A DNA stretch of 48,744 bases from Clostridia bacterium (GTDB lineage Bacteria; Bacillota; Clostridia; Oscillospirales; Acutalibacteraceae): positions 1 through 48,744 of the forward strand of contig JAGAKF010000086.1 of the NCBI GenBank assembly GCA_017625835.1, in the 5' to 3' direction. Below are positions 17,904-25,059 of the stretch, one piece after another. How positions within the stretch are numbered: position 1 is the stretch's first letter; each line of letters opens with the position of its first letter. The notes under the pieces were generated by a model, which worked only from the letters and a program-made list of their open reading frames with translations, did no database searches and was not told where the DNA came from. The translations under genes and the position numbers were made by a program.

Positions 17904-18755
17904 TTGTATTACACAATGGTTATGGCGGCGGTCGTAATGTTTGGTCTGCAGTTTTTCTGCAATCAGCAATATGAACGCGAATGTAAAAGCAGTTTCACAT
18001 CTTCAATGATGTTTATTTTCGGCGGCGCGTTGGCTGGTCTCGTTGTGCTGTTTATCGTAAACGGCTTCAAGTGGGAGTTTACTCCGTTCACCTTGTTTAT
18101 GGCTTCGCTTGCGGCGCTCGACGGAATGATTTTTAATTTCTGCAGCATGAAAGCGTTGGGAAAGATCAATCTTTCTCTTTATTCGCTTTTCTCTATGCTC
18201 GGCGGAATGGTACTTCCTTTCTGCCTAGGCGTTTTCTTCTTTGATGAAAAGTTCACTCTCGGCAAGGCGATCTGCCTTGTTGCCGTGATTGTTGCATTGA
18301 GCCTGAGCGTTGAAAAGGGTAAAAGCAAGGGTGGCGCGATTTATTACATAGGTGTTTTTGTTTTCAACGGTCTTTCGGGAGTTATTTCGAAATTCTTTCA
18401 GGCAAGCGATTTTGCAAAAACGAGCGAAGCGGCATATTCCGTATGGACTGCTGTCGTTACGGCGGTTCTTTCGGGCGCATTTCTTCTTTTCTCGTTCCGA
18501 AAATCTCCGATGAAACTGAGCTTCAAGGCTGTTTTATGTATGTCGGGCAACGGTATTCTCAACCGTGTTGCGAATTATCTTTTATTGCTTTCGCTTGCGT
18601 TTCTCCCTGCCTCGGTGCAGTATCCGATGATTACGGGCGGCGTTATGATCGTCTCGACGTTACTCAGCTACTTTACACCGAATAAACCTAAGGTGAAAGA
18701 ATGGATTTCAATCGCACTTTCTTTTGCAGGAATAATGGCGATGATTCTGATTTAA
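17904..18755 (+). CDS. DMT superfamily (EamA-like) transporter
   Basis: A 283-residue inner-membrane protein with ten predicted helices arranged as two repeats of five, as in drug/metabolite transporters. The start used is TTG at 17904, because GAGGAGG ends seven bases upstream; the first ATG (17916) would be 18 bases away. Typical parts are the CSMKALGKINLSLYSLFSMLGGMVLPFCLGVFFFDEKF stretch (end of the first repeat) and its partner ASVQYPMITGGVMIVSTLLSYFTPNKP near the C-terminus. Cargo is unknown. It lies in the run of genes between 13721 and 20837. Confidence 0.78.
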   Translation: MYYTMVMAAVVMFGLQFFCNQQYERECKSSFTSSMMFIFGGALAGLVVLFIVNGFKWEFTPFTLFMASLAALDGMIFNFCSMKALGKINLSLYSLFSMLGGMVLPFCLGVFFFDEKFTLGKAICLVAVIVALSLSVEKGKSKGGAIYYIGVFVFNGLSGVISKFFQASDFAKTSEAAYSVWTAVVTAVLSGAFLLFSFRKSPMKLSFKAVLCMSGNGILNRVANYLLLLSLAFLPASVQYPMITGGVMIVSTLLSYFTPNKPKVKEWISIALSFAGIMAMILI

Positions 18756-18768
18756 AGGCGGTGTTTGG

Positions 18769-19290
18769 ATGGATCTGTATATAATAAGACACGGCGAATC
18801 GCAGGGGAATGTCGGACACGATGTTGAAAACCCTGAGCTTACCGAGCTTGGGCAAAAGCAAGCGGAGCTTCTTGCTCTGCGCCTTAGAAACATAAAGTTT
18901 GATGCGATTCTTTCAAGCCCCTTAAAGCGCGCCATTCAGACGGCAACACCGCTGTCGGAGCTTCGCAACACACCGATAACGGTTATGGAAAATCTTTACG
19001 AAGTCGGAACTTACGGTGAAGAAACACTTTCGGACGTTCAGAAACGAGCGAAGAATGTCGTCAGCGAAATCCGTGGAAAATACGGCGAGAAAGAAAACGT
19101 TATTGCCTTTGCACACGGAACTTTTAATAATCATTTTATCAAAGCCGCCTGCGGAATAACGAGCGGCGAAGATTTTAATTTCTGCCAGGAAAATACGGGC
19201 GTGACCATTGTCCGTTTTATAATCGATAACGGTCAGCCGAGAATAAAGCTTGAGCTTGCCAACGATGCAAGACATTTGGAATTTAATTAA
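18769..19290 (+). CDS. Histidine phosphatase superfamily (phosphoglycerate mutase-like)
   Basis: A 173-residue cytoplasmic phosphatase. The catalytic RHGES motif is at the N-terminus (YIIRHGESQGN), with the phospho-accepting histidine at residue 8. ILSSPLKRAIQTA supplies the second arginine, and AFAHGTFNNHF the second active-site histidine. At 173 residues it is shorter than glycolytic dPGM (about 230-250), so a broad-specificity or cobalamin-pathway-like phosphatase role fits better than glycolysis. No cobalamin gene is nearby. It is 13 bases after the transporter gene and 13 before the deaminase gene. Confidence 0.82.
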   Translation: MDLYIIRHGESQGNVGHDVENPELTELGQKQAELLALRLRNIKFDAILSSPLKRAIQTATPLSELRNTPITVMENLYEVGTYGEETLSDVQKRAKNVVSEIRGKYGEKENVIAFAHGTFNNHFIKAACGITSGEDFNFCQENTGVTIVRFIIDNGQPRIKLELANDARHLEFN

Positions 19291-19303
19291 CTGAGGTGAA
19301 CTT

Positions 19304-19789
19304 ATGGTTTATCCCGAGAAAAACAGTCGGGTTTCAAAACCTGATACTTATCTGAACTGTGCCGAGGTTTTTGCATACCGAAGCACTTGCCTTAAAAGAA
19401 AATACGGTGCAGTAATTGTCAAGGACGACGTTGTTATTTCAACGGGCTACAACGGCTCGCCGAGAGGCTTTGAGAATTGCTGCGAAATCGGATCTTGTAA
19501 GCGTATAGAAAAAGATATGCATCAGGGTGAAGGCTACGGAATCTGCCGTGCCGTTCACGCGGAGATGAACGCGCTTCTGAACTGCTCACGTCAGCAGACA
19601 ATCGGTGCGGATCTCTATCTTGTCGGAATAAATCCGTCGGACAATTCCGTTCACAATGCCAAACCCTGTCCCGTTTGCGCAAGACAGATTATTCAGGCAG
19701 GTATACGCAACGTTTACCTGCGTGTCGGCGACGGCGCAGAGAATTATATAATGATTCCTGCCAACGAGCTTAAATGGCTGCAGGATTAA
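19304..19789 (+). CDS. dCMP deaminase (ComEB-type cytidine deaminase family)
   Basis: A 161-residue zinc deaminase predicted to convert dCMP to dUMP for thymidylate synthesis. The zinc site is complete: HAEMNALL supplies the histidine and catalytic glutamate, and PCPVCARQII the two cysteines. An upstream YGAVIVKDDVVISTGYNGSPRG segment is typical of dCMP deaminases, and a cysteine/histidine-rich insertion (NCCEIGSCKRIEKDMHQGEG) matches the second-zinc region of this group. The start follows GAGGTGA. It lies in the long plus-strand run, without other nucleotide genes beside it. Confidence 0.85.
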   Translation: MVYPEKNSRVSKPDTYLNCAEVFAYRSTCLKRKYGAVIVKDDVVISTGYNGSPRGFENCCEIGSCKRIEKDMHQGEGYGICRAVHAEMNALLNCSRQQTIGADLYLVGINPSDNSVHNAKPCPVCARQIIQAGIRNVYLRVGDGAENYIMIPANELKWLQD

Positions 19790-19806
19790 ATGAGAGGAAG
19801 AAGATA

Positions 19807-20112
19807 ATGTCTGAAATTTTAGAGATAATTATGATTGTCAGCTTTGGTGCTTCGTGGCCGATGAATGTTATGAAATCGTACAAAGCACGCACGGCGAAAG
19901 GCAAGAGCCTCGCTTTTCTGCTCCTTATTTTCTTCGGATATATTGCGGGCATCGCGTCCAAATTCCTTAACGAAGCCTATATGGCATCTTTCGGGGAGAA
20001 GTGGTATGTCCTTTTCTTTTACTTCCTGAATCTTTTTATGGTCGGAACAGATCTGGTTCTTTATTTCCGAAACAAAAAGCTTGATAAACAGCGTGAGGGT
20101 GAAACAAAATGA
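19807..20112 (+). CDS. Small three-helix PQ-loop / SemiSWEET-like membrane protein
   Basis: A 101-residue protein with three hydrophobic segments, the size of a SemiSWEET half-transporter. The first helix ends in FGASWPMNVMKSYKARTAKGKSLAFLLL, which resembles the PQ-loop pattern (proline in helix 1, then a basic loop and the start of helix 2). Such proteins dimerise to move sugars or other small solutes. The frame is open from 19774 inside the preceding gene, but GAGAGGAAG supports the ATG at 19807. Its stop codon overlaps the next start in ATGA. Assignment rests on size and motif only. Confidence 0.55.
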   Translation: MSEILEIIMIVSFGASWPMNVMKSYKARTAKGKSLAFLLLIFFGYIAGIASKFLNEAYMASFGEKWYVLFFYFLNLFMVGTDLVLYFRNKKLDKQREGETK

Positions 20113-20837
20113 AGATTCTTTCGATAGGTAACAGCTTTTCCGAGGATGCTCACCGTTGGCTTAATTCTCTTGCGGCTTCGCAGGGGGTGGATATTCAGAC
20201 GGCGAATCTTTACATCGGCGGTTGCAGTCTTGAAACACATTGGATAAATGAAAAAGAAAACAATGCTTTTTATGACTATCAGGTAAACGGTAACGATGCC
20301 GAGGAGAAAATCAGCATCAATGAAGCGCTTCACCGCGACGACTGGGATATCGTGACCCTTCAGCAGGTCAGCGACTTAAGCGGAATTACCGAAAGCTATG
20401 AACCGTATATTTCCGAGCTTTTAGCAAAAGTGAAAACGGCTCTTCCGAATGCGGAAGTATATCTTCACCGCACCTGGGCTTATGAGATTGATGCCGAGCA
20501 TCCGGGCTTTGCAAATTACGGATGCAATCAGCAGGAAATGTATCTGAAAATTCAGCAGGCAACAAAGGCTGTTGCCCAAAAGCTGAATGTAAAAATTATT
20601 CCTACGGGAGATGTCGTTCAGAACCTTCGTGAAAATGAGCCTGAATTTGATTATCGCAACGGAGGAGTTTCTCTTTGCCGTGACGGATACCACCTGACGT
20701 ATGATATAGGTCGTTTTGCCGCATCTGCAACGTGGTTTGTGACTCTGACAGGAAGAAAAATAAACCTTACGGAATTTAAAAATTTTGATAAAAAGCTTCT
20801 TTCAAAAATTATTTCTACTGTTAATTCAACTTTATAA
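20109..20837 (+). CDS. DUF4886-type SGNH hydrolase
   Basis: A 242-residue protein of the DUF4886 group within the SGNH/GDSL esterase fold. The nucleophile block is LSIGNSFSEDAHRWL near the N-terminus. The aspartate-histidine block is CRDGYHLTYDIGRFAA toward the C-terminus. LQQVSDLSGI and LHRTWAYE lie at the positions of the oxyanion segments. There is no signal peptide, so a cytoplasmic esterase acting on acetylated sugars or similar compounds is plausible in this glycosidase-rich genome; the substrate is not known. It overlaps the PQ-loop gene by four bases and closes the operon before the terminator. Confidence 0.75.
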   Translation: MKILSIGNSFSEDAHRWLNSLAASQGVDIQTANLYIGGCSLETHWINEKENNAFYDYQVNGNDAEEKISINEALHRDDWDIVTLQQVSDLSGITESYEPYISELLAKVKTALPNAEVYLHRTWAYEIDAEHPGFANYGCNQQEMYLKIQQATKAVAQKLNVKIIPTGDVVQNLRENEPEFDYRNGGVSLCRDGYHLTYDIGRFAASATWFVTLTGRKINLTEFKNFDKKLLSKIISTVNSTL

Positions 20838-20843
20838 AGTAAA

Positions 20844-20877
20844 AGCCGTCAGCAATAAGCTGACGGCTGATTTTATT
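20844..20877 (+). terminator. Strong terminator ending the 13.7-20.8 kb gene run
   Basis: A perfect 10-bp stem, AGCCGTCAGC / GCTGACGGCT, with the loop AATAA is followed by GATTTTATTT. The minus-strand gene that ends at 20873 runs into the same structure, so it may serve both strands. Confidence 0.88.
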
Positions 20878-22546
20878 TAATGGGTGTTATTTCGTAGAAT
20901 ACAACTGCATTCGGATCAAGTGTTATGTCGAGCTTCACCTTTCCGTTTTTAACCTCTGCCTCAGAAGTTACGGGATCAAGACGTGAACATTCTTTGTATT
21001 TATCCTTAAGCTCGGTGAAGTAAATTTCTCTTGCCCAGTCTGCGTTGAGAGTTGTCGGATTGTCGAGCAACGGGTCATCGGGGGACCATGCGAAGCAATC
21101 ATCGCCGATGCCGTATTTGATTCTGTCCTCCTGCCACTCGTCAAAGTAGTTGCAATCGTCGTCGATTACATAAGCGGTAACCTGAACCTTGTCGCAGTCG
21201 AATTGCGGAACTTTAACCTTGAATTTAAGGTTTGCGCAACGCTCATATTCAACATCATTTTTGAAGTTGTATGCCATAATACGAACAGTTTCGTTTTCTT
21301 CGTCATAAGCGGAAACAGCGTCAACTTCGATGTTCGGAAGAAGAGCACGCAAGGTTCTCTTTGTCCTTGCGAGTTTTGTGTCGCTGAACTTGGCAACATT
21401 TTTTGCAACGTGATAGCTTACGGTCGGGTTCCCGTCGAGAAGTCCGTTTGAAAGGTAGTACCACGAAGAGAAATAGTTTATATCATTATAGAACATTGTG
21501 CGGTACATTCTTGCGTCGTATGCCGCCTGGTAGGTGAAGCCTGCCGTACGGGAAAGAAGGTCTGCACCAACTGTTCCGCTGCTGTTTCCTGAAAGAATTC
21601 TGCCTTCGTCAAAGCCGAAAATAAGGTTTTTAAGTCCTGCTTCTTCCGCAGCTTCTCTCAAATGGTCGATGGTTTCCTTGATCGTGAATCCGTGTGTTTC
21701 TTCGCCCGGTCTCATATCATAAAATGAGGCTGCAATGTAACAGATACGGCTTCCTTTTTCGCCTGTTTTATAGTTTGTGCCGTTTGCACAGTGGTTGATG
21801 AAAAGTCTTTCGTCCCAATGTCCCTCGGTAACTGTCATTGAGTGTGCGCCGACGAAAACATCCTTGCCGATAACTTCCATAAGTGCCGCAACGGTGTAAT
21901 CGTAAAGCTTACAGTATTCAACAAAAGCGTCGTCAGGGTTTTCGCTGTTTGCCATGAACCACTGAGCATTTTCGTATTCGGTCATAACGCCGTAACGCCA
22001 GGTAAGAAGCTCCTCTTTGCCGAATTCGTCAACAAGAGCCTGTGCGAGCGCAACCATATAGTTGTAATATACGTTGTAATCGTCGGGCGGATAGATGTTT
22101 GTTCCGAAGTCTTCGTCTTCGCTTGACTTTGCGGAGTATTTGAGAGGAACACTGCCGAGCTTGAGCATCGGCTTTGCGCCAAGCTGAAGAATACCCTTAC
22201 AGTTTTCAATAAGCGGAGTGAAATTGTAATCGTCAAGAACGGTTCTGTCGTGCGGATCGATAAAGAGATCGCGGTATGAGTTACCGCCCGAGCACTGCAT
22301 AAGCTGAACGTATTCAACAAATTCGAAAACGTTGTACTCCTCGTTTATTTTTACGCCGACAAACGGATTGCCCTGCAACGACCATACGTTTACGTTGCTT
22401 ACGGGGTTTGCTAGTACTTCACCGAGCTCCGCTGTGTCTACGGTGAATGAATAGTTGTTAATGAGTTCGACTCCTGCGTCCCATACCGTGCTGAAGAAAG
22501 TGATAATTGCGGTAAAAACAGCAACGATAGATTTAAAAATTCCCAT
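20873..22546 (-). CDS. Secreted putative clan GH-A glycosidase (GH39-like)
   Basis: A 557-residue protein that begins with a hydrophobic segment (IFKSIVAVFTAIITFFSTVWDAGVELI), a likely export signal or membrane anchor. The body resembles a retaining (beta/alpha)8 glycosidase: LTWRYGVMTEYENAQWF sits where the family acid/base is expected, and LIFGFDEGRILSGN could carry the nucleophile. A beta-sandwich C-terminal part ends with LDITLDPNAVVFYEITPIK, as in GH39-like xylosidases and iduronidase relatives. A TTG two codons upstream is too close to AGGAG; the ATG at 22546 has correct spacing and was chosen. It is monocistronic and divergent from the nitroreductase gene. Fold assignment is moderate; substrate is unknown. 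Confidence 0.55.
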   Translation of the reverse strand: MGIFKSIVAVFTAIITFFSTVWDAGVELINNYSFTVDTAELGEVLANPVSNVNVWSLQGNPFVGVKINEEYNVFEFVEYVQLMQCSGGNSYRDLFIDPHDRTVLDDYNFTPLIENCKGILQLGAKPMLKLGSVPLKYSAKSSEDEDFGTNIYPPDDYNVYYNYMVALAQALVDEFGKEELLTWRYGVMTEYENAQWFMANSENPDDAFVEYCKLYDYTVAALMEVIGKDVFVGAHSMTVTEGHWDERLFINHCANGTNYKTGEKGSRICYIAASFYDMRPGEETHGFTIKETIDHLREAAEEAGLKNLIFGFDEGRILSGNSSGTVGADLLSRTAGFTYQAAYDARMYRTMFYNDINYFSSWYYLSNGLLDGNPTVSYHVAKNVAKFSDTKLARTKRTLRALLPNIEVDAVSAYDEENETVRIMAYNFKNDVEYERCANLKFKVKVPQFDCDKVQVTAYVIDDDCNYFDEWQEDRIKYGIGDDCFAWSPDDPLLDNPTTLNADWAREIYFTELKDKYKECSRLDPVTSEAEVKNGKVKLDITLDPNAVVFYEITPIK

Positions 22547-22694
22547 ATTCAATCTCCTCTCGGAAAACTTTTCTATATTATATCAAATGTAACGAATTCT
22601 TTCAATGTAAATTTGTTTTTCTCGTTTTACAAAAAACTGTTTATTTTTACATATTGATATGCTATAATCGAAATATTATACGGGAGGTGCGTTT

Positions 22695-23357
22695 ATGACT
22701 CTTAATGAAGCTATTATTGCACGTCACTCAGTACGAAAATATACGGACAGAAAAATTGATCAGGAAACAGCTGCAGAGCTGCAAAAAATTATTGCTGAAT
22801 GTAATGAAAAAAGCGGTGTCAGCTTTCAGCTTCAGCTGAATGAACCCGGGGCTTTCGGCTCGGGAATGGCAACTTACGGAAAGTTTGAAAACTGTACGGA
22901 TTACATAGCCGTAGTCGGCAAAAAGGAAGATGAAGAAGCTTGTGGTTATTACGGAGAGAAGATCGTTCTCCGTGCGCAGCAGCTCGGGCTTAATACCTGC
23001 TGGGTTGCGCTGACCTGTAATAAATCAAAGGTTGTTTATGAAGCGAAGAAGGGCGAAAAACTTATTATCGTAATTGCCCTTGGTTACGGTCAGACTCAGG
23101 GACATCCGCGCCCGACGAAGCCGATTGAGGATCTTTGCAAAATCAAAAACCCGGAGATGCCCGAATGGTTCAGGACGGCGATGGAAGCGGTTCAGCTTGC
23201 GCCGACGGCAGTTAATCAGCAGAAATTTGTTTTCTGTCTTGACGGTAACGACGTCGAAGCAAAAACCCTTCTGGGATTCTATGCGAGAATTGATCTCGGC
23301 ATTGCAAAATACCACTTTGAAATCGGCGCAGGAACAACATTCTTTAAGTGGAAATAA
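22695..23357 (+). CDS. Nitroreductase-family flavoprotein (TM1586-like)
   Basis: A 220-residue protein of the FMN-binding nitroreductase superfamily, opening with the standard EAIIARHSVRKYTDRKI. Instead of the usual dimeric layout it shows the two-copy-like arrangement of TM1586-type proteins: EKIVLRAQQLGLNTCWVALTCNK and PEWFRTAMEAVQLAPTAVNQQKFVF both resemble parts of the flavin pocket. An NAD(P)H-dependent reductase activity is likely; substrate is unknown. A TATAAT lies at 22663-22668, with a weak -35. It ends 30 bases before the promoter of the structured RNA. There is no clear terminator between, so read-through into the RNA is possible. Confidence 0.8.
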   Translation: MTLNEAIIARHSVRKYTDRKIDQETAAELQKIIAECNEKSGVSFQLQLNEPGAFGSGMATYGKFENCTDYIAVVGKKEDEEACGYYGEKIVLRAQQLGLNTCWVALTCNKSKVVYEAKKGEKLIIVIALGYGQTQGHPRPTKPIEDLCKIKNPEMPEWFRTAMEAVQLAPTAVNQQKFVFCLDGNDVEAKTLLGFYARIDLGIAKYHFEIGAGTTFFKWK

Positions 23358-23386
23358 AAGATTGACAAAAAATAAACAATTAAATA

Positions 23387-23415
23387 TTGACCTTTTGAAA
23401 TACATATAGTATAAT
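23387..23415 (+). promoter_or_regulatory. Strong promoter of the structured RNA
   Basis: TTGACC (23387-23392) and a perfect TATAAT (23410-23415) are separated by exactly 17 bases in an A/T-rich context, among the best promoter matches in the window. Transcription should start near 23422. It precedes the structured RNA, and no other promoter was recognised before the hydrogenase-maturation operon. Confidence 0.8.
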
Positions 23416-23421
23416 AACTAT

Positions 23422-23688
23422 ACAAAGTTTGTACCTGACATAAAGTTAGGGTAGAGATGGCTAAATGCTGCATGGTTTTGGAAGAAAATTTCCGTTTCGA
23501 CATCGTCAAAACAAAAAATTTTATCTTACAAAACTGCTATGCACCTAAATTCCTGTAACTAGCTGTGTTACGATGCCACAGTCGCATTTCAACCTAGAAA
23601 ATTGGTTTGATATGATTGTCTTTAGGCATGCAGAATTCAGCCATCTCCACCCTGTTCTGACTGAAAGGTGACGGCTGAATTTTTTCAA
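23422..23688 (+). ncRNA. Large structured non-coding RNA / leader (possibly raiA-type)
   Basis: No reading frame is present, but the helices are numerous. A 5' hairpin lies at 23434-23451 (CCTGAC/GTTAGG). A closing stem P1 pairs 23449-23462 with 23639-23652 (13 of 14 pairs), and is continued by CTGCATG (23468-23474) with CATGCAG (23627-23633). Inside are GTTTTG/CAAAAC (23475/23507), CCTAAA/TTTAGG (23544/23621), AACC/GGTT (23591/23604), and two interleaved helices, GTAAC/GTTAC (23555/23567) and CTGTG/CACAG (23563/23577), which would form a pseudoknot or alternate. Size, multi-branch shape and host group suit the raiA RNA class, but I cannot confirm its consensus. It is not rod-like as 6S RNA is, and lacks tmRNA, RNase P and SRP signatures. 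Confidence 0.75.
23634..23686 (+). terminator. Terminator T1, overlapping the closing stem of the RNA
   Basis: AATTCAGCC (23634-23642) pairs with GGCTGAATT (23673-23681), with an inner CACC/GGTG, followed by TTTTTC. Its left arm shares bases 23639-23652 with the 3' strand of P1, so P1 and T1 exclude one another. Confidence 0.75.
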
Positions 23689-23698
23689 AAGATTACTC

Positions 23699-23736
23699 TT
23701 GCCGCACCCTTTTTGTCGGGGTGCGGTAATTTTTTT
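23699..23736 (+). terminator. Terminator T2, abutting the RBS of the hyd operon
   Basis: An 11-bp stem, TTGCCGCACCC / GGGTGCGGTAA (one G-U), is followed by seven T. The U-tract runs straight into GGAGG and the ATG at 23747. A terminator in this position must be passed, or a cryptic promoter used, for the operon to be expressed, so it may be an attenuator. Confidence 0.82.
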
Positions 23737-23746
23737 GGAGGCTGTT

Positions 23747-24004
23747 ATGGAAACAAGAGTTGCAGTTATGAGCATTATCGTGGAAAAAGGGGAGACGGTT
23801 GAAAAGCTTAACTCTGTTCTTCACGACTACGGCGACTATATCATCGGAAGAATGGGTATCCCTTACCGCCGTAAGAATATAAATATCATAAGCATCGCGA
23901 TTGATGCGCCTCAGGATACGATAGCGGCCCTTTCGGGTAAGATCGGCAGACTTGAAGGCGTCAGCGTTAAAACAGCCTATTCGGGTGTGATTACGAATGA
24001 ATAA
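23747..24004 (+). CDS. TM1266-family iron-only hydrogenase system regulator
   Basis: An 85-residue ACT/NikR-C-like protein (beta-alpha-beta-beta-alpha-beta), the putative regulator regularly found with [FeFe]-hydrogenase maturation genes. Visible features are the initial strand TRVAVMSIIVEKGE, the central YGDYIIGRMGIPYRRKNINIISIAID, and the terminal GKIGRLEGVSVKTAYSG. It has no DNA-binding domain, so it probably senses a ligand or acts through a partner; its biochemical role is not established. The start is fixed by GGAGG immediately after terminator T2. Its end overlaps the hydE start by eight bases, so translation of the two is coupled. Confidence 0.88.
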   Translation: METRVAVMSIIVEKGETVEKLNSVLHDYGDYIIGRMGIPYRRKNINIISIAIDAPQDTIAALSGKIGRLEGVSVKTAYSGVITNE

Positions 24005-25043
24005 ACTTTTGAGTTTAATTGAAAAGCTTGAAACAGAACATTCTCTGTCGCTTGACGAGTATGTTTGCCTGATTGAGAACCGAACCGAAGAATCGGCACA
24101 GCTTCTCAGAGAAAAAGCGGACAAAGTCCGTCGCGAGATTTACGGCAATACCGTTTTTATCCGCGGACTTATAGAAATAAGCAATTTTTGCAAAAACGAC
24201 TGTCTTTACTGCGGAATAAGACGTTCGAATAAAAACTGCGACCGCTACCGCCTTACAAAAGAAGAGATTCTTGAATGTTGCGACGAAGGTTACGGGCTTG
24301 GATTCCGTACCTTTGTTATGCAGGGCGGTGAAGATGCTTTTTACAGCGACGAGCTCCTTTGCGGAATCGTAAGCAGAATCAAGGAAAAATACCCCGACTG
24401 CGCGGTCACCCTTTCACTCGGTGAAAGGAGCGAGGAAAGCTACCGTAAACTTTATGAGGCAGGTGCCGACCGTTATCTTTTACGTCACGAAACGGCAGAC
24501 AGCGGACACTATGCGAAGCTTCATCCTGAAAAAATGTCGTTTGAAACGAGGATGAACTGCCTGAAAACTCTTAAAAAAATCGGTTTCCAGACAGGTTGCG
24601 GGTTTATGGTCGGTTCGCCGTACCAGACAACGGAAATGATTGCGAAGGATTTGAAATTTATTGAAGAATTCAAACCCGATATGTGTGGAATCGGACCGTT
24701 TGTGCCCCATAAAGATACTCCGTTTGCGAACGAAAAAGGTGGCTCGGCAGAGCTTACCTGCTATCTTTTGTCAATAATACGCTTGATTCATCCTGCGGTA
24801 CTTCTGCCGTCGACAACAGCACTCGGTACGATTGACGGAAACGGACGTGAAAAGGGGATTCTTGCGGGCGCAAATGTTGTAATGCCGAATCTTTCACCGA
24901 CTTCGGTCAGGAAGAAATACGAGCTTTATAACAACAAGCTCTCCGACGGAAACGAATCTGCGCAGAGCAAAGCAAACCTTGCAAAGCGAATTGAATCGAT
25001 CGGATACAGAATTGTGACCGACCGTGGTGATATAAAGAAATAA
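23997..25043 (+). CDS. hydE: [FeFe]-hydrogenase maturase HydE (radical SAM)
   Basis: A 348-residue radical SAM enzyme of H-cluster assembly; HydE acts on the HydG-derived iron-cyanide-carbonyl synthon on the way to the diiron subcluster carrying the azadithiolate bridge. The [4Fe-4S] site is C65-x3-C69-x2-C72 in SNFCKNDCLYCGIRRSN. Next come FRTFVMQGGEDAFY (the glycine-rich GGE SAM-binding motif) and LRHETADSGHYAKLHP, which is diagnostic of HydE. The related biotin synthase and PylB lack the same downstream motifs. It lies between the TM1266 regulator (8-base overlap) and hydG (16-base gap). No structural hydrogenase gene is in the window. Confidence 0.95.
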   Translation: MNKLLSLIEKLETEHSLSLDEYVCLIENRTEESAQLLREKADKVRREIYGNTVFIRGLIEISNFCKNDCLYCGIRRSNKNCDRYRLTKEEILECCDEGYGLGFRTFVMQGGEDAFYSDELLCGIVSRIKEKYPDCAVTLSLGERSEESYRKLYEAGADRYLLRHETADSGHYAKLHPEKMSFETRMNCLKTLKKIGFQTGCGFMVGSPYQTTEMIAKDLKFIEEFKPDMCGIGPFVPHKDTPFANEKGGSAELTCYLLSIIRLIHPAVLLPSTTALGTIDGNGREKGILAGANVVMPNLSPTSVRKKYELYNNKLSDGNESAQSKANLAKRIESIGYRIVTDRGDIKK

Positions 25044-25059
25044 GAAAGAAGGAATAATA

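Noticed and set aside
23422-23660. 6S RNA, SRP RNA, RNase P or tmRNA
   Set aside because: The multi-branch fold is not the rod with a central bubble of 6S RNA; no SRP GGAAG/AGCAG core, RNase P signature or tRNA-like end with a tag frame was seen.
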